50,514 nt of DNA from Flavobacteriales bacterium. Its GTDB lineage: Bacteria; Bacteroidota; Bacteroidia; NS11-12g; UBA955. Every line of letters begins with the position of its first letter. The stretch's first letter is position 1. The DNA lies in assembly GCA_947463125.1 (NCBI GenBank), contig CANHQZ010000012.1, positions 1-50,514 on the forward strand. The letters are read 5' to 3'. The notes beneath the pieces were generated by a model. That model was not told the origin of the DNA, did no database searches, and saw only the letters and a list, made by a program, of their open reading frames with translations. The position numbers and the translations under genes are program-made. This document shows positions 9,117 to 18,600 of the stretch, one piece after another.

Positions 9117-9779
9117 ATGGGTATTTTTAGTTTATTACGCAAATGGATATTCCGAGTCCTGCTCTGGTTTGTTGTACTCAGTTTTATTTGGGTACTTGCT
9201 TTAAAATGGATAAACCCTGGCACTACCCTACTCATGAAATCACGGGGAAACCACATTCAAAAAGAATGGGTTGACCTGGATAATATTTCAAAAAACATGC
9301 AGCTGGCTGTTATATGCGGAGAAGACCAGCGCTACTGCAAGCACTGGGGATTCGATGTTGAAGCCATTAAAAAGGCCGCTGAACACAACCTCAAAGGCGG
9401 TAAAAAACGAGGCGCCAGCACCATTAGCCAGCAGACAGCCAAAAATGTATTTTTATGGGAAGGCCGCAGCTGGATCCGAAAAGGCCTGGAAGTATGGTTC
9501 ACTGCACTGATTGAGCTAATCTGGGGCAAAGAGCGCATTATGGAGGTATACCTGAATGTAATTGAAACCGGTGAAGGGCTGTTTGGTGTGGAGGCCGCCG
9601 CACAAAGCTACTATGGCCAATCCGCAGCCCGCTTAAGTAAAAATGAAGCAGCGTATATAGCTGGTCTTCTTCCCTGTCCCAGAACCTGTGGACCGAACAG
9701 CCGTTTCACCGCCCGCAGGGCACAGGTCATTTTCTATGCTATGACCCGATACGGCATTGAACTTGAGTATCTCAAGTAA
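9117..9779 (+). CDS. mtgA: Monofunctional peptidoglycan transglycosylase MtgA
   Basis: A 220-residue GT51 enzyme that polymerises lipid II into glycan strands on the outer face of the inner membrane. One N-terminal membrane anchor lies at residues of about 10-30. GT51 motifs appear in order: EDQRYCKHWGFD with the catalytic Glu near residue 69, RGASTISQQTAKN, and GKERIMEVYLNVIE carrying the second conserved Glu, then the YYGQSA/LPCPRT region. There is no transpeptidase domain and the length is typical of MtgA, so it would act beside bifunctional or SEDS-type synthases encoded elsewhere. Confidence 0.95.
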   Translation: MGIFSLLRKWIFRVLLWFVVLSFIWVLALKWINPGTTLLMKSRGNHIQKEWVDLDNISKNMQLAVICGEDQRYCKHWGFDVEAIKKAAEHNLKGGKKRGASTISQQTAKNVFLWEGRSWIRKGLEVWFTALIELIWGKERIMEVYLNVIETGEGLFGVEAAAQSYYGQSAARLSKNEAAYIAGLLPCPRTCGPNSRFTARRAQVIFYAMTRYGIELEYLK

Positions 9780-9807
9780 AGAATGCGCCCCTGTGGCTGT
9801 TTTGTCT

Positions 9808-9815
9808 TAAATTTG
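9808..9815 (+). promoter_or_regulatory. -7 promoter box TAAATTTG
   Basis: Perfect -7 box, 12 bases upstream of the efp ATG at 9828. It fixes the efp start, because the longer frame from 9783 would begin upstream of this promoter. Confidence 0.6.
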
Positions 9816-9827
9816 CATCACTTTATT

Positions 9828-10391
9828 ATGGCAACTACCCAGGACGTATCCAACGGCATGTTTATTCGCTACAACGGCGAACTCTGCCAGATTATCGAAT
9901 GGCAACACCGCACACCCGGAAACCTTCGTGCATTTTATCAGGCCCGTATGCGCCGCGTAAAAGACGGAAAACTGGCAGAAAACCGCTTCCGCAGTGGCGA
10001 AGAAGTGATAATTGTGCGTGTGGAAACCCACGAACTGCAATTTTTGTATGAAGAAGGCGACAGCTTCATTTGCATGAACAATGAAACCTACGATCAGGTT
10101 CCCATCCCAAAATTCATGTTCGGCGACGGTGCCAAATTCATGAAAGAAGGCGATGAAGTACTTGTTTCTTTTGAAGGAGAACTTCCCATTGGCGCATCAG
10201 CACCCTCGCATGTGGTACTTGAAATCACCTACAGTGAGCCCGGTGTGCGCGGCGATACCGCTACCAACACACTGAAACCTGCCACCGTAGAAACCGGTGC
10301 TACCGTGATGGTTCCCCTGTTTGTGGAATCCGGAGAAAAAATCAAAATTGATACCCGCACCGGGGAATATGTGGAACGCGTAAAAGGGTAA
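9828..10391 (+). CDS. efp: Elongation factor P with Asn at the tip-loop position
   Basis: A 187-residue EF-P, full length with KOW-like domain I, OB domains II and III, and the signature region SEPGVRGDTATNT. EF-P binds between the P and E sites and relieves stalling at polyproline stretches. In E. coli-type proteins the domain I tip reads HVKPGKG, with the second Lys (K34) post-translationally modified. Here the loop reads QHRTPGNLRAF, so the equivalent position is Asn32 and the usual modification chemistry cannot apply. Start chosen at ATG 9828, 12 bases after a promoter box. The agmatinase-family gene follows after five bases, so they likely share a transcript. Confidence 0.95.
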   Translation: MATTQDVSNGMFIRYNGELCQIIEWQHRTPGNLRAFYQARMRRVKDGKLAENRFRSGEEVIIVRVETHELQFLYEEGDSFICMNNETYDQVPIPKFMFGDGAKFMKEGDEVLVSFEGELPIGASAPSHVVLEITYSEPGVRGDTATNTLKPATVETGATVMVPLFVESGEKIKIDTRTGEYVERVKG

Positions 10392-10396
10392 TTCCA

Positions 10397-11305
10397 TTGA
10401 GCAACCTGCCCGTTTCCGTTTTGCCCGCAGAAGAGGGCTTTTTGGCCTTGCCTGAGGCAAACCTTGCCACATTTGAAAGTGCCCGTGTTGTTATTCAGCA
10501 AATTCCGTACGAACATACCAGCTCATACATTGCAGGCAGTGATAAAGGTCCTGAGGCCATCGTCAGTGCCAGCCATTTTGTAGAGTTTTATGACGAAGAA
10601 CTGGATTCAGAAACATACCGGTATGTAGGTATTGCAACGCTGGCGCCCATGGACTTCACCAACACTGTGAATGCGGCGGCTGTAGCGAAAATAAAACAAC
10701 AGACTTCCGCGCTGCTGGAGCAAGGTAAATTTGTGGTATCACTGGGCTCTGAACACACCGTTACCCTTGGATTTGTACAGGCCCATTTGGAAAAATATCC
10801 CAACCTGAGCGTTCTGCAAATTGATGCCCACAGCGATTTGCGGGCCGAATACAACGGCAACCCTTATTCACACGCAAGTGTGATGGCCCGGGTACACGAT
10901 TTGGGTGTTCCGCTGGTGCAAATTGGCATACGTGCTCAATGCAAGGAGGAAGCCGATTTGAGAAAATCATCCTCTTACATCCATACCTGGTATGCGCACC
11001 AGTTGTGGAACGACGACGCATGGATTGATGCCTGTATCGACAAACTCAGCGATGAGGTATACCTGACCATTGATGCGGACGGATTTGACCCTTCAGTTTG
11101 CCCGGCTGTGGGCACTGCAGAACCCGGAGGTCTCAGCTGGATTCAGGGTTGTAAATTATTCCGCCGGCTGGCCGAACGCAAAAAAGTAGTAGGCTTCGAC
11201 ATCGTGGAAATAGCGCCACGCGAAACCGACATCATTACCGAATTCAGCATGGCCAAGCTGTGTTATAAAATTATTGGTTATTTGAACCTGCACAACCGCA
11301 TTTAA
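10397..11305 (+). CDS. speB: Agmatinase / arginase-family ureohydrolase
   Basis: A 302-residue binuclear-manganese ureohydrolase. Metal-binding signatures are visible: GSEHT near residue 117, DAHSDLR near residue 143 followed by SHASVMARV, and DADGFDPSVCPAVGT near residue 225. These place it in the agmatinase/SpeB branch, which makes putrescine from agmatine, though arginase or formimidoylglutamase activity cannot be excluded from sequence. The only in-frame start that keeps the whole domain is TTG 10397, five bases after the efp stop, which suggests translational coupling. The cysteine desulfurase gene overlaps its stop codon. Confidence 0.85.
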   Translation: MSNLPVSVLPAEEGFLALPEANLATFESARVVIQQIPYEHTSSYIAGSDKGPEAIVSASHFVEFYDEELDSETYRYVGIATLAPMDFTNTVNAAAVAKIKQQTSALLEQGKFVVSLGSEHTVTLGFVQAHLEKYPNLSVLQIDAHSDLRAEYNGNPYSHASVMARVHDLGVPLVQIGIRAQCKEEADLRKSSSYIHTWYAHQLWNDDAWIDACIDKLSDEVYLTIDADGFDPSVCPAVGTAEPGGLSWIQGCKLFRRLAERKKVVGFDIVEIAPRETDIITEFSMAKLCYKIIGYLNLHNRI

Positions 11306-12453
11306 TGATGCAAAACAGAATCTACCTCGATAACGCCGCCACCACCCCACTCGACCCCGAAGTGCTGGATGCCATGATTCCGGTAATGCGAGATTTGTAC
11401 GGGAATCCCAGCAGTACGCACGGACATGGCCGCAAGGTAAAAGCCCTGATGGAAGAAGCGCGCGGCAGCATTGCCAAACTGCTGAATTGCCAGCCATCTG
11501 AAATATTTTTTACCAGCGGTGGCACCGAGGCTGATAATTTGGCATTGCGCAGTGCAGTAATGTATAAAGGCGTCAAAAACATCATTACATCATCCATTGA
11601 ACACCATGCTGTTTTGCACACCGCAGAAGAACTGCACAAGGCCGGCCAGGCTGAATTGCACCTGGTGCGTCTGAAAGACAACGGGCACATAGATCTGGAG
11701 CATTTACAGGAACTGCTGAATACGTTGCCCAACTGTATGGTAAGCCTGATGCACGCCAACAATGAAATCGGAAATATGCTGGATGTGGAAACGGTGGGAC
11801 AAATGGCGCACCTGGCCGGGGCGCTGTTTCACTGCGATACCGTGCAAACCATGGGTCATTTTGCCTTTGATCTTAGCAAAGGTCATATCGATTATCTGGC
11901 CGCAGCAGCCCATAAATTCAATGGTCCAAAAGGCGTAGGGTTCATCTATATGAACAAGGCCCACCGGCTACCCCCGCAAATAACCGGCGGAGCCCAGGAA
12001 CGCGAAGTTCGTGGCGGAACAGAGAATGTTTATGGCATTATTGGCATGGCCAAAGCCCTGGAAATCTGCTACCGCGATATGGAAAAAAAGCGCAGCCACA
12101 TTGAAGGATTAAAAAACCATATGGTTGCGTTGCTGGAAAATGAAATTCCTGGTGTTGTATTCAACGGCGATTGCAGGGGAAACAGCCTGTATACCGTTCT
12201 TAGCGTCTCTTTTCCGCCGAGTGAAACAGGGAATATGCTCCTTTTCAACCTGGATATTGCGGGAATCTCGGCTTCCGGCGGAAGCGCCTGCAGCAGCGGC
12301 AGCAACAAGGGCAGTCACGTTATTAGCGCCATTTCACCCGGCACGGACCGAACCACCGTGCGCTTCAGTTTTGGCAAGTTCAACACCGAAGAAGAAATTC
12401 GCGCAACAGTTGAAAAACTCAAAACATGGTATCCGGCAGCTGTGCAGGCCTGA
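11305..12453 (+). CDS. Cysteine desulfurase (NifS/IscS family)
   Basis: A 382-residue class V aminotransferase-fold enzyme that removes sulfur from cysteine as an enzyme persulfide, for Fe-S clusters or tRNA thiolation. Visible signatures: IYLDNAATTPLDP at the N-terminus, SGGTEADNLAL, EHHAV, the PLP-lysine block AAHKFNGPKG near residue 205, and the catalytic cysteine loop GSACSSGS near residue 328. The loop is of the long, flexible IscS type rather than the SufS type. The start overlaps the preceding stop (TAATGATG); either of two adjacent ATG codons may be used. No isc or suf scaffold genes are adjacent, so whether it serves clusters or tRNA thiolation is unknown. Confidence 0.92.
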   Translation: MMQNRIYLDNAATTPLDPEVLDAMIPVMRDLYGNPSSTHGHGRKVKALMEEARGSIAKLLNCQPSEIFFTSGGTEADNLALRSAVMYKGVKNIITSSIEHHAVLHTAEELHKAGQAELHLVRLKDNGHIDLEHLQELLNTLPNCMVSLMHANNEIGNMLDVETVGQMAHLAGALFHCDTVQTMGHFAFDLSKGHIDYLAAAAHKFNGPKGVGFIYMNKAHRLPPQITGGAQEREVRGGTENVYGIIGMAKALEICYRDMEKKRSHIEGLKNHMVALLENEIPGVVFNGDCRGNSLYTVLSVSFPPSETGNMLLFNLDIAGISASGGSACSSGSNKGSHVISAISPGTDRTTVRFSFGKFNTEEEIRATVEKLKTWYPAAVQA

Positions 12454-12821
12454 TGAAAAACTGGCTTCCCATAATCCTTATTTTTTCTTTGTTCAGCAGC
12501 TGTGCCTATGTACTCACAGGCTCCAAACAGCGAATACGCATTGTTACAACCGAGCCTGGCGCGCAGGTATGGCATAAAAACAAATTGCTGGATACTACTC
12601 CATGCATAGTAAAAGTCAAACGGAGTTTTGATTTACAACCGCCTGTAGTATTGAAGAAGGATGGGTATGAAACACTGTCTGTGCCGCTCAAACGCAAGTT
12701 TAATGAAATTGCCGTGCTCAACTTCCTGATGCCAATAAACTGGCTGGTCGATGGATTCTCTGAAGCGGTGGTTGGCTACAAAGCATTCGATACGCTGACC
12801 ATGAAACGAATTGCCGACTAA
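12453..12821 (+). CDS. PEGA-like lipoprotein
   Basis: A 122-residue protein whose ATG overlaps the desulfurase stop (TGATG). MKNWLPIILIFSLFSSC is a lipoprotein signal with Cys17 as the anchor. The mature part resembles a PEGA-type Ig fold (VTTEPGAQVWHKNKLLDTTPC, then LKKDGYETLSVPL), a small surface-layer or envelope domain. A hydrophobic stretch NFLMPINWLVDGF near the C-terminus is followed by a short tail. Function unknown; no enzyme motif is present. Confidence 0.75.
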   Translation: MKNWLPIILIFSLFSSCAYVLTGSKQRIRIVTTEPGAQVWHKNKLLDTTPCIVKVKRSFDLQPPVVLKKDGYETLSVPLKRKFNEIAVLNFLMPINWLVDGFSEAVVGYKAFDTLTMKRIAD

Positions 12822-12835
12822 GGCGCAGATTTTTG

Positions 12836-12843
12836 TAATTTTG
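12836..12843 (+). promoter_or_regulatory. -7 promoter box TAATTTTG
   Basis: Perfect -7 box ending seven bases before the queD ATG. This predicts a transcript with almost no 5' leader. Confidence 0.6.
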
Positions 12844-12850
12844 TAACGAA

Positions 12851-13267
12851 ATGCCCGTTTTACACCTCACACGCAAAGAACATTTCAACGCAGCACACCG
12901 TTTGTGGAACCCCGGCTGGAGTGATGAAAAGAATTATGAAGAATTTGGCATTTGTGCCAATCCGCATTTTCATGGGCATAATTTCGATTTGTATGTAACC
13001 GTAAAAGGTTCTCCTTCCGCAGATACAGGCTGCATCATCAACCTGAAAGAACTCAAGGACATCATCCGCAAAGAAATCACGGATGAGCTGGACCACAAAA
13101 ACCTGAACATGGACGTTCCATGGCTTTCGCACTGCATCCCCAGCATCGAAAACATGGCGGTTGAAATCTGGAAACGCCTTGCTGCTGCTTTGCCTCAGGG
13201 CGCGGTATTAAGCAAGATTACACTGTGGGAAACCCAGAATAATTTTGTGGAGTATTACGGGGATTAA
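12851..13267 (+). CDS. queD: 6-pyruvoyl-tetrahydropterin synthase / QueD family
   Basis: A 138-residue member of the PTPS/QueD family. Zinc ligands are the histidines of FNAAHRL near the start and of HFHGHNF; the catalytic Cys lies in GICANPHFHGHNF; LDHKNLN and the terminal WETQNNFVEYY block are also family marks. QueD makes 6-carboxy-5,6,7,8-tetrahydropterin in queuosine synthesis, while close relatives make pyruvoyl-tetrahydropterin. No queC, queE or queF lies nearby, so QueD rather than biopterin chemistry is an inference from bacterial context. It faces the M14 peptidase gene tail to tail with a three-base gap. Confidence 0.88.
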   Translation: MPVLHLTRKEHFNAAHRLWNPGWSDEKNYEEFGICANPHFHGHNFDLYVTVKGSPSADTGCIINLKELKDIIRKEITDELDHKNLNMDVPWLSHCIPSIENMAVEIWKRLAAALPQGAVLSKITLWETQNNFVEYYGD

Positions 13268-13270
13268 TTC

Positions 13271-15022
13271 TCAATCTATCCTATACACCGGATACCGGTT
13301 ATGGGTAGGTTCGTAATACGGTGAATTTCTATATACAAACAACCATTGCGCCCAGGGATCTTCGGAAAAGGCTTTGTCTACGGCCTTCTTTTCTGTAAAC
13401 TTCTTTTTTAAAACCGGATTTGCTGCCAGTATTTCTGCAGCCTTATCGTCCCATACATAATCGCTGAAACCCTCTTTTTGCTGTAAAACAGCATCAAAAA
13501 AATTCCAGGCAAAATAACTGTCAGGAGATCTTGGCTCGAGGGTTGCGGCCAAAAACTGATAGTTGGCCTGGGTAACCGGAATTAGCCAGTCCCCTTTTCT
13601 TATTTTAACCGGAATTAATGTATCGGTGGTTTTCACGTTGTAGTGCAGATAATGCCCTTCATACGGGGTTTTTACCGTTTCGTATCCGGCAATAAAACTC
13701 ACGCGCATGGCCATGGTGGTATCCTGCCCCACCTGTTTCATTTCAATGCGGTTCAATTTAAGACGTTCATACACCTCGCCCCAGGCCCAGGGGAGTATGT
13801 AGAAGCGTGGCAACACTACGCTGTCCTTGGGTCTAAAAAAGCGATAATATCGAATGGGGCGACTCCATGGTTTTGTGGTGTCATAAAACAATCGCGGTTT
13901 ACCGGTAACATTACTTGTTTTGTAACCGTAATCAAATCCTCTAAACATCAGCGTATCCCAGCGGCTCTGATCCATTTCATAAGCAGTATTTTCAACCTGT
14001 ATACCCTGCAGTCTGCGGGTTTCAGCCCTTTTAAGATACGAACGGACATTGATGCTGTTGCTATGCTCTTTCGCCACACCCATAAGAAATACCCGCATAA
14101 AGGCCAGTGTTGCTTCCACCCGTTTTGGAAAAGGTTTAAGCATATGCGTTTCAACCGTGTAACCGATACAATGGTGCAATGCTGCAAAACCGGTGGCGTA
14201 ACGGCCTGTTTCCCAGAAAGCATGAATGCCGCTGTCGGGAACCGTTTTCATGGTTTCCACGTAGGGTGCTGTGGGCCACCCGGCCTTTTCCAGCTCCGGT
14301 TTCAGGTAGGTTTCTACACTTTGCAACAGCGGACGCAACTGGGGTAACAACTTTTCGGGACGTGTATGAAAATAGGTAAGCGTATACTGATAATCGGCAC
14401 CATTGCTGGTGTGATTATCCACGAATAAATCAAATTTTTGAGAGGCAAAATACCGGGCAAATGCCCGGGCATTTCGGCTGTCGGCCTTGATGAAATCGCG
14501 GTTAAGATCCAGGTTTCGGGCATTGCCCCTGAATCCCTGATTCTCAGGTCCGTTTTGATTGGCCCGAGTGCAGCAAGACTGGGTTTGAGAGCCATCCACA
14601 TTATACTGGCATATAATATGCAAATCCACTTTGTCCAGAATTTCTTGACTTCCTTTATCCAGAAGCAGTTCCCTTACCAAAAGCATACTGGCATCGGTTC
14701 CCTCCGGCTCTCCGGGGTGAATATTATTGTTGATGAGTACTTTTACCTTGTTTGCACCGCGATTGGTCTGCATTCTGAAAACATATATCGGACTCCCGCC
14801 ATCGGAAAGTCCTATGGTATCCAGCCTGCAGATTCCCGGAAATTGTTTTTGTACCGATTGATACCACTCAAAGCACTCTGTATATGTGGCAGTTCGTCTC
14901 TTGCCCGAACCTTCATAGGGGGTTACAAATTCATTTTTATCCAATAACGGTGATTTCTTTTGGGCATTGATATCACCTGCAAGAACAGAAAGCAGAAGTA
15001 CACAAAGAAGTTTATGTGCCAT
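13271..15022 (-). CDS. Secreted M14 zinc carboxypeptidase-family protein
   Basis: A 583-residue protein from ATG 15022, which starts a signal peptide (MAHKLLCVLLLSVLAGDINAQ); longer frames upstream run into the preceding gene. Zinc ligands: His102 and Glu105 in IHPGEPEG, and a later histidine in VDNHTSNGADY. The catalytic-Glu block is probably VETHMLKPFP. A conserved NLDLNRDF segment completes an M14 active site, so peptidase activity is expected in the periplasm or outside. The C-terminal 230 residues are a separate beta-rich region typical of Bacteroidota M14 proteins. The DUF4293 gene lies one base upstream on the same strand; a shared promoter is likely. Confidence 0.88.
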   Translation of the reverse strand: MAHKLLCVLLLSVLAGDINAQKKSPLLDKNEFVTPYEGSGKRRTATYTECFEWYQSVQKQFPGICRLDTIGLSDGGSPIYVFRMQTNRGANKVKVLINNNIHPGEPEGTDASMLLVRELLLDKGSQEILDKVDLHIICQYNVDGSQTQSCCTRANQNGPENQGFRGNARNLDLNRDFIKADSRNARAFARYFASQKFDLFVDNHTSNGADYQYTLTYFHTRPEKLLPQLRPLLQSVETYLKPELEKAGWPTAPYVETMKTVPDSGIHAFWETGRYATGFAALHHCIGYTVETHMLKPFPKRVEATLAFMRVFLMGVAKEHSNSINVRSYLKRAETRRLQGIQVENTAYEMDQSRWDTLMFRGFDYGYKTSNVTGKPRLFYDTTKPWSRPIRYYRFFRPKDSVVLPRFYILPWAWGEVYERLKLNRIEMKQVGQDTTMAMRVSFIAGYETVKTPYEGHYLHYNVKTTDTLIPVKIRKGDWLIPVTQANYQFLAATLEPRSPDSYFAWNFFDAVLQQKEGFSDYVWDDKAAEILAANPVLKKKFTEKKAVDKAFSEDPWAQWLFVYRNSPYYEPTHNRYPVYRID

Positions 15023-15023
15023 C

Positions 15024-15503
15024 TCAGCGAATACGGTCCATACTTTTGAGTAGTTTTTCATCCCTACGTACGGAAGCCCATGCCAGCGCTGACAGGATAG
15101 CACATGCAAATGGCCAAATTCCATGAATGCTGGGATACGAAGAAATATCAGGAGCATCTTTTGACATTTTAAAGAAGTCAAAAATCAGCGATGCCAGCAA
15201 TATCAATGACAGGAGTGAAGTATACAGGCATATTTTTTTCTGCAGTTCAGTCTTTTTGTACAGAAAAATAGCGTACAGAGAACCGAGTACCATCAACCCC
15301 AGAATGATAATATTAAGCTTATCATAGGGAGCGCCGCCCGGGTCAGTTTGATTGAAATAATGTTTGGTTACAAAATGCAGCTCGGCACTTATTCTATCAG
15401 CCTTGGTATTGCTGAATTTTGCAAAATTGGGGTTCAGAACCAACATCAACGCTGCGATTGTGGCCACCAGCAATAAATACAAGGATTGAATGCGTTGTAT
15501 CAT
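15024..15503 (-). CDS. DUF4293 four-helix membrane protein
   Basis: A 159-residue integral membrane protein with four predicted helices (residues of about 5-22, 65-83, 92-110 and 130-147) and a short soluble tail RRDEKLLKSMDRIR. The start MIQRIQSLYLLL is characteristic of DUF4293, a Bacteroidota family of unknown role. The ATG at 15503 lies only four bases downstream of a -7 box, which points to a leaderless mRNA. It is followed by the M14 peptidase gene with a one-base gap. Confidence 0.8.
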   Translation of the reverse strand: MIQRIQSLYLLLVATIAALMLVLNPNFAKFSNTKADRISAELHFVTKHYFNQTDPGGAPYDKLNIIILGLMVLGSLYAIFLYKKTELQKKICLYTSLLSLILLASLIFDFFKMSKDAPDISSYPSIHGIWPFACAILSALAWASVRRDEKLLKSMDRIR

Positions 15504-15507
15504 GCTG

Positions 15508-15515
15508 CGAATATA
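15508..15515 (-). promoter_or_regulatory. -7 promoter box TATATTCG (leaderless start)
   Basis: TTCG variant on the minus strand. Only four bases separate it from the ATG of the DUF4293 gene, about the distance at which transcription itself would start. Confidence 0.55.
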
Positions 15516-15566
15516 GTCAGTGTCAATATTTCCGAACCATAATTTTCGGCATGTAAAGGCAACCTT

Positions 15567-15612
15567 TCGAAAAGATCAAGTGTCTTTTCGATATGAAGTC
15601 TTTTATACTTCA
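15567..15612. repeat. Two tandem inverted repeats
   Basis: Arms TCGAAAAGA/TCTTTTCGA with a seven-base loop (15567-15591) are followed at once by TGAAGT/ACTTCA with a seven-base loop (15594-15612). They lie between divergent promoters and about 55 bases upstream of the subtilase promoter box, so operator or RNA-structure roles are both possible. Confidence 0.6.
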
Positions 15613-15667
15613 ATGAATTAATCAAAAATAAGCATCATGGGGTTTTTATTTTTATAGGGAAAAGTCG

Positions 15668-15675
15668 TAAATTTG
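15668..15675 (+). promoter_or_regulatory. -7 promoter box TAAATTTG
   Basis: Perfect -7 box, 24 bases upstream of ATG 15700. It overlaps an in-frame TTG at 15673, which argues against that TTG as the start. Confidence 0.6.
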
Positions 15676-15699
15676 ACAAGTATTGATTCTTTGAAAAAT

Positions 15700-18600
15700 A
15701 TGCAATTTAATCGATTCAAAAACTACCTGATCTGTTCGCTTCTGTGTTTCGCACCGTCACTGAATGCGCAGCATGATCCGGTTATCCGTTTGAAAACAGG
15801 CGATATAAAAACCAATATACGTCCGGTTGTTCCTTCCGTTAAAAATGACAAGGACTATTTTACGACTTTGATTACATTGAATTCAATACCCGAAGAATCC
15901 GGGAAGGAAGCGCTTGCAAGCCAGGGCATCAAACTGCTGGAGTACTTACCTGATTTTACATGGTACGCGGAAATACCGGCGGAAGCAGCGGGCAAAGACC
16001 TTTCATTTCTTGGTGTCAGATGCATACAACCCCTGCAAAGCGTATGGAAGACAGAAACAGGCATTTGGCAAAATGGGGGCCCAGAACATGCCCGTATCAG
16101 CACCTTTCCCGGCTGGGTGGAGGCTGTTGTTTTTCTGAACGGGAACCACCGATACGAAGAGGTAAAAGCTTCATTTGAAACGAAAGGTTTCAAATGCCGG
16201 AATTATTTGCCCAAGTTCACAACCTTTCAAGTGCAATTTCCGCTTGAAAAACTACCAAACCTGCTGTCTTCAGAAGGTTTCTACTGGATTGAACCCATCC
16301 CGCCTGCGGTGGAAGCACACAATTTTCCGGGACGGGTTAATCACCGAGCAATAAATGTCAACCTGGGCAGACCCGGTGGACGCAATCTTTGGGGAAAAGG
16401 CATTACTATTGGTGAGTGGGATGGTGCCGGGGTAGGCAGTCATGCTGATTTTAATGACCGGGTAATTAATAAAAATAAATTTGTTGCCGGGGGCGGTGGT
16501 GATCATGCAACTCACGTTTGCGGAACTATTACCGGGGGCGGCATCATCGATCCGTTTACGCAGGGGATGGCACCCAAAGCCAATTTGTTTGGATGGGATT
16601 TCGGCGGCAACATCGCAGCCGAAATGGATACTGCCTGTTTCAGGGACAGTATCGTGATGACTAACAATTCTTATGGTTACGGTTCTGACCCTTGCCCTAC
16701 CAGGGGAACCTATGACGGTATCAGCCGCAACCTTGATATTCTGGTTTCCATGTATCCCTACCTGAGCCATCAATTCAGTTCAGGCAATTCCAGGAGTGCC
16801 AACTGCGCTACGGGAGGATACAGAACTATTCACAGCGGCTTTCAAGCCGCAAAAAACATTATTACGGTAGGAGCGCTACAGTTTAACGATGGCAACAGTT
16901 CATTTCACAGTTATGGCCCTATGCGTGATGGTCGCATGAAACCCGATATCTGTGCGATGGGAGTGAGTGTTTACTCTAATTTACCCAACAACAACTATGG
17001 TACCATGTCCGGCACTTCCATGAGTTGCCCCGGGACCACCGGCACCCTCGCACTTCTGTATGAACGCTTTAAACAACTAAATAATAACAAAAAGCCTTTT
17101 AACCACACCCTCAAAGCCATCGTATGCAATACGGCTGACGATATTGGCAATACTGGTCCGGATTACGCATTCGGCTTTGGACGTATCAATGCCGTTAGTG
17201 CCATAAAAGTCATGGAGGAAAATTCTTACAAGGTAGATAGCGTTACAAATGGAGCAAACCGCGTGGATACTGTTTTTGTAAATCCGGGCACAGCAAGGTT
17301 TCAGGTAATGTTGGTATGGGATGATATCCAGGCACTGGCAAGTGCGTCCCCAACGCTGATTAACGATCTGGATCTTGAGGTGCAAAATCCATCGGGCACA
17401 ATATTTCGTCCCTGGACTTTGGATCCAGGTTGCCACACATGTTTGCCTACCCGACGCAGAGACAGCCTAAATAACGCAGAACAGTTTTATTTTGACAATC
17501 CGGTTTCCGGAAAATGGGTAATCCGCGTCAGAGGCAGAGTTGTTACTACCGGCAGAGAAATATACACTGTCACCCACAGCCAAATAAACAATTTCATAAG
17601 GGTGAGTTATCCAAATGGGAACGAAACCATGGTTCCGCCAACCGCATCGGCACCCCAAACCATTGCATGGGATGCGTTTGGCGCAAGCAGCACTTACACG
17701 ATAGAATACAGTTCAGACAGCGGTACTACCTGGAATAGTATCGCCACAGGCGTAGCCAGTTCGACCCGGTATTTCACCTGGAACAATGTGCCGGCAGGCC
17801 TCAATACCAGACGGGCGCTCATCAGAATTAAAAACGGCAGCCTAACCGATGTCAGCGATACGGTTTTCACGATTTATTCAAGGGCGAATCAGCCCAACGC
17901 AATAACCTGCAGCAACCAGGTTCATTTGTTTTGGCCCAGAACATCCGGAGCCGCATCCTACAGGGTTCTGCAGAGTATTAATTCCTTTTTTGAACCCATT
18001 GGCACAACCACGGATACATTTTTTACCGTAACAGGTCTTATTAATGGCAGAACCTATTGGTTCTCGCTGGAAGCCATAGGGCCTAAAGGAGAAATAGGTC
18101 CAAGGTGCGGCGGAAGATCCTTTACCCCAACAGCCACTCCGGTTGCTCCTGCCATCATTCGCCATCCGGCATCTCAGATAGTTTGTGCCGGAAACACCCT
18201 TACGCTGATTAGCGGAGCCACCGGATCCGCCAGTATGGCACGGCAGTGGCAAAGAAGCACCGACAGCGGTAAAACATGGCAAAATATGGCCGGTAAAAAC
18301 GGTGATACCTTAACCATTCCCAATTACAGCTGGAACCAGCGAGGCTTCTATTACAGAAACCGATTTGTAAATGCCTGTATGAATCTGGTTTATACCCAAA
18401 CGGCCATCATCGGTGTTGATACTCAGGCAATATTTACCTCACATCCAACAGACCAATCGCGCTGTGAAGGCGACTCGGTGCAGTGGACCGTTGGTGTAAA
18501 CTCAGGCCTGATACCCAGACTGCAATGGCAAATCAGCACCAATAATGGTGTAACATGGAGTAACCTGACAGGGGATACCCTAAACACACTTAAGCGGAGA

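Noticed and set aside
13643-14347. 234-codon ORF antisense to the M14 peptidase
   Set aside because: It lacks a promoter and homology; it is opened by the codon pattern of the real gene.
15673-15699. Upstream TTG start for the giant subtilase
   Set aside because: It lies on the promoter box and would precede the signal peptide with a non-conserved extension; ATG 15700 begins a normal signal peptide 24 bases after the box.
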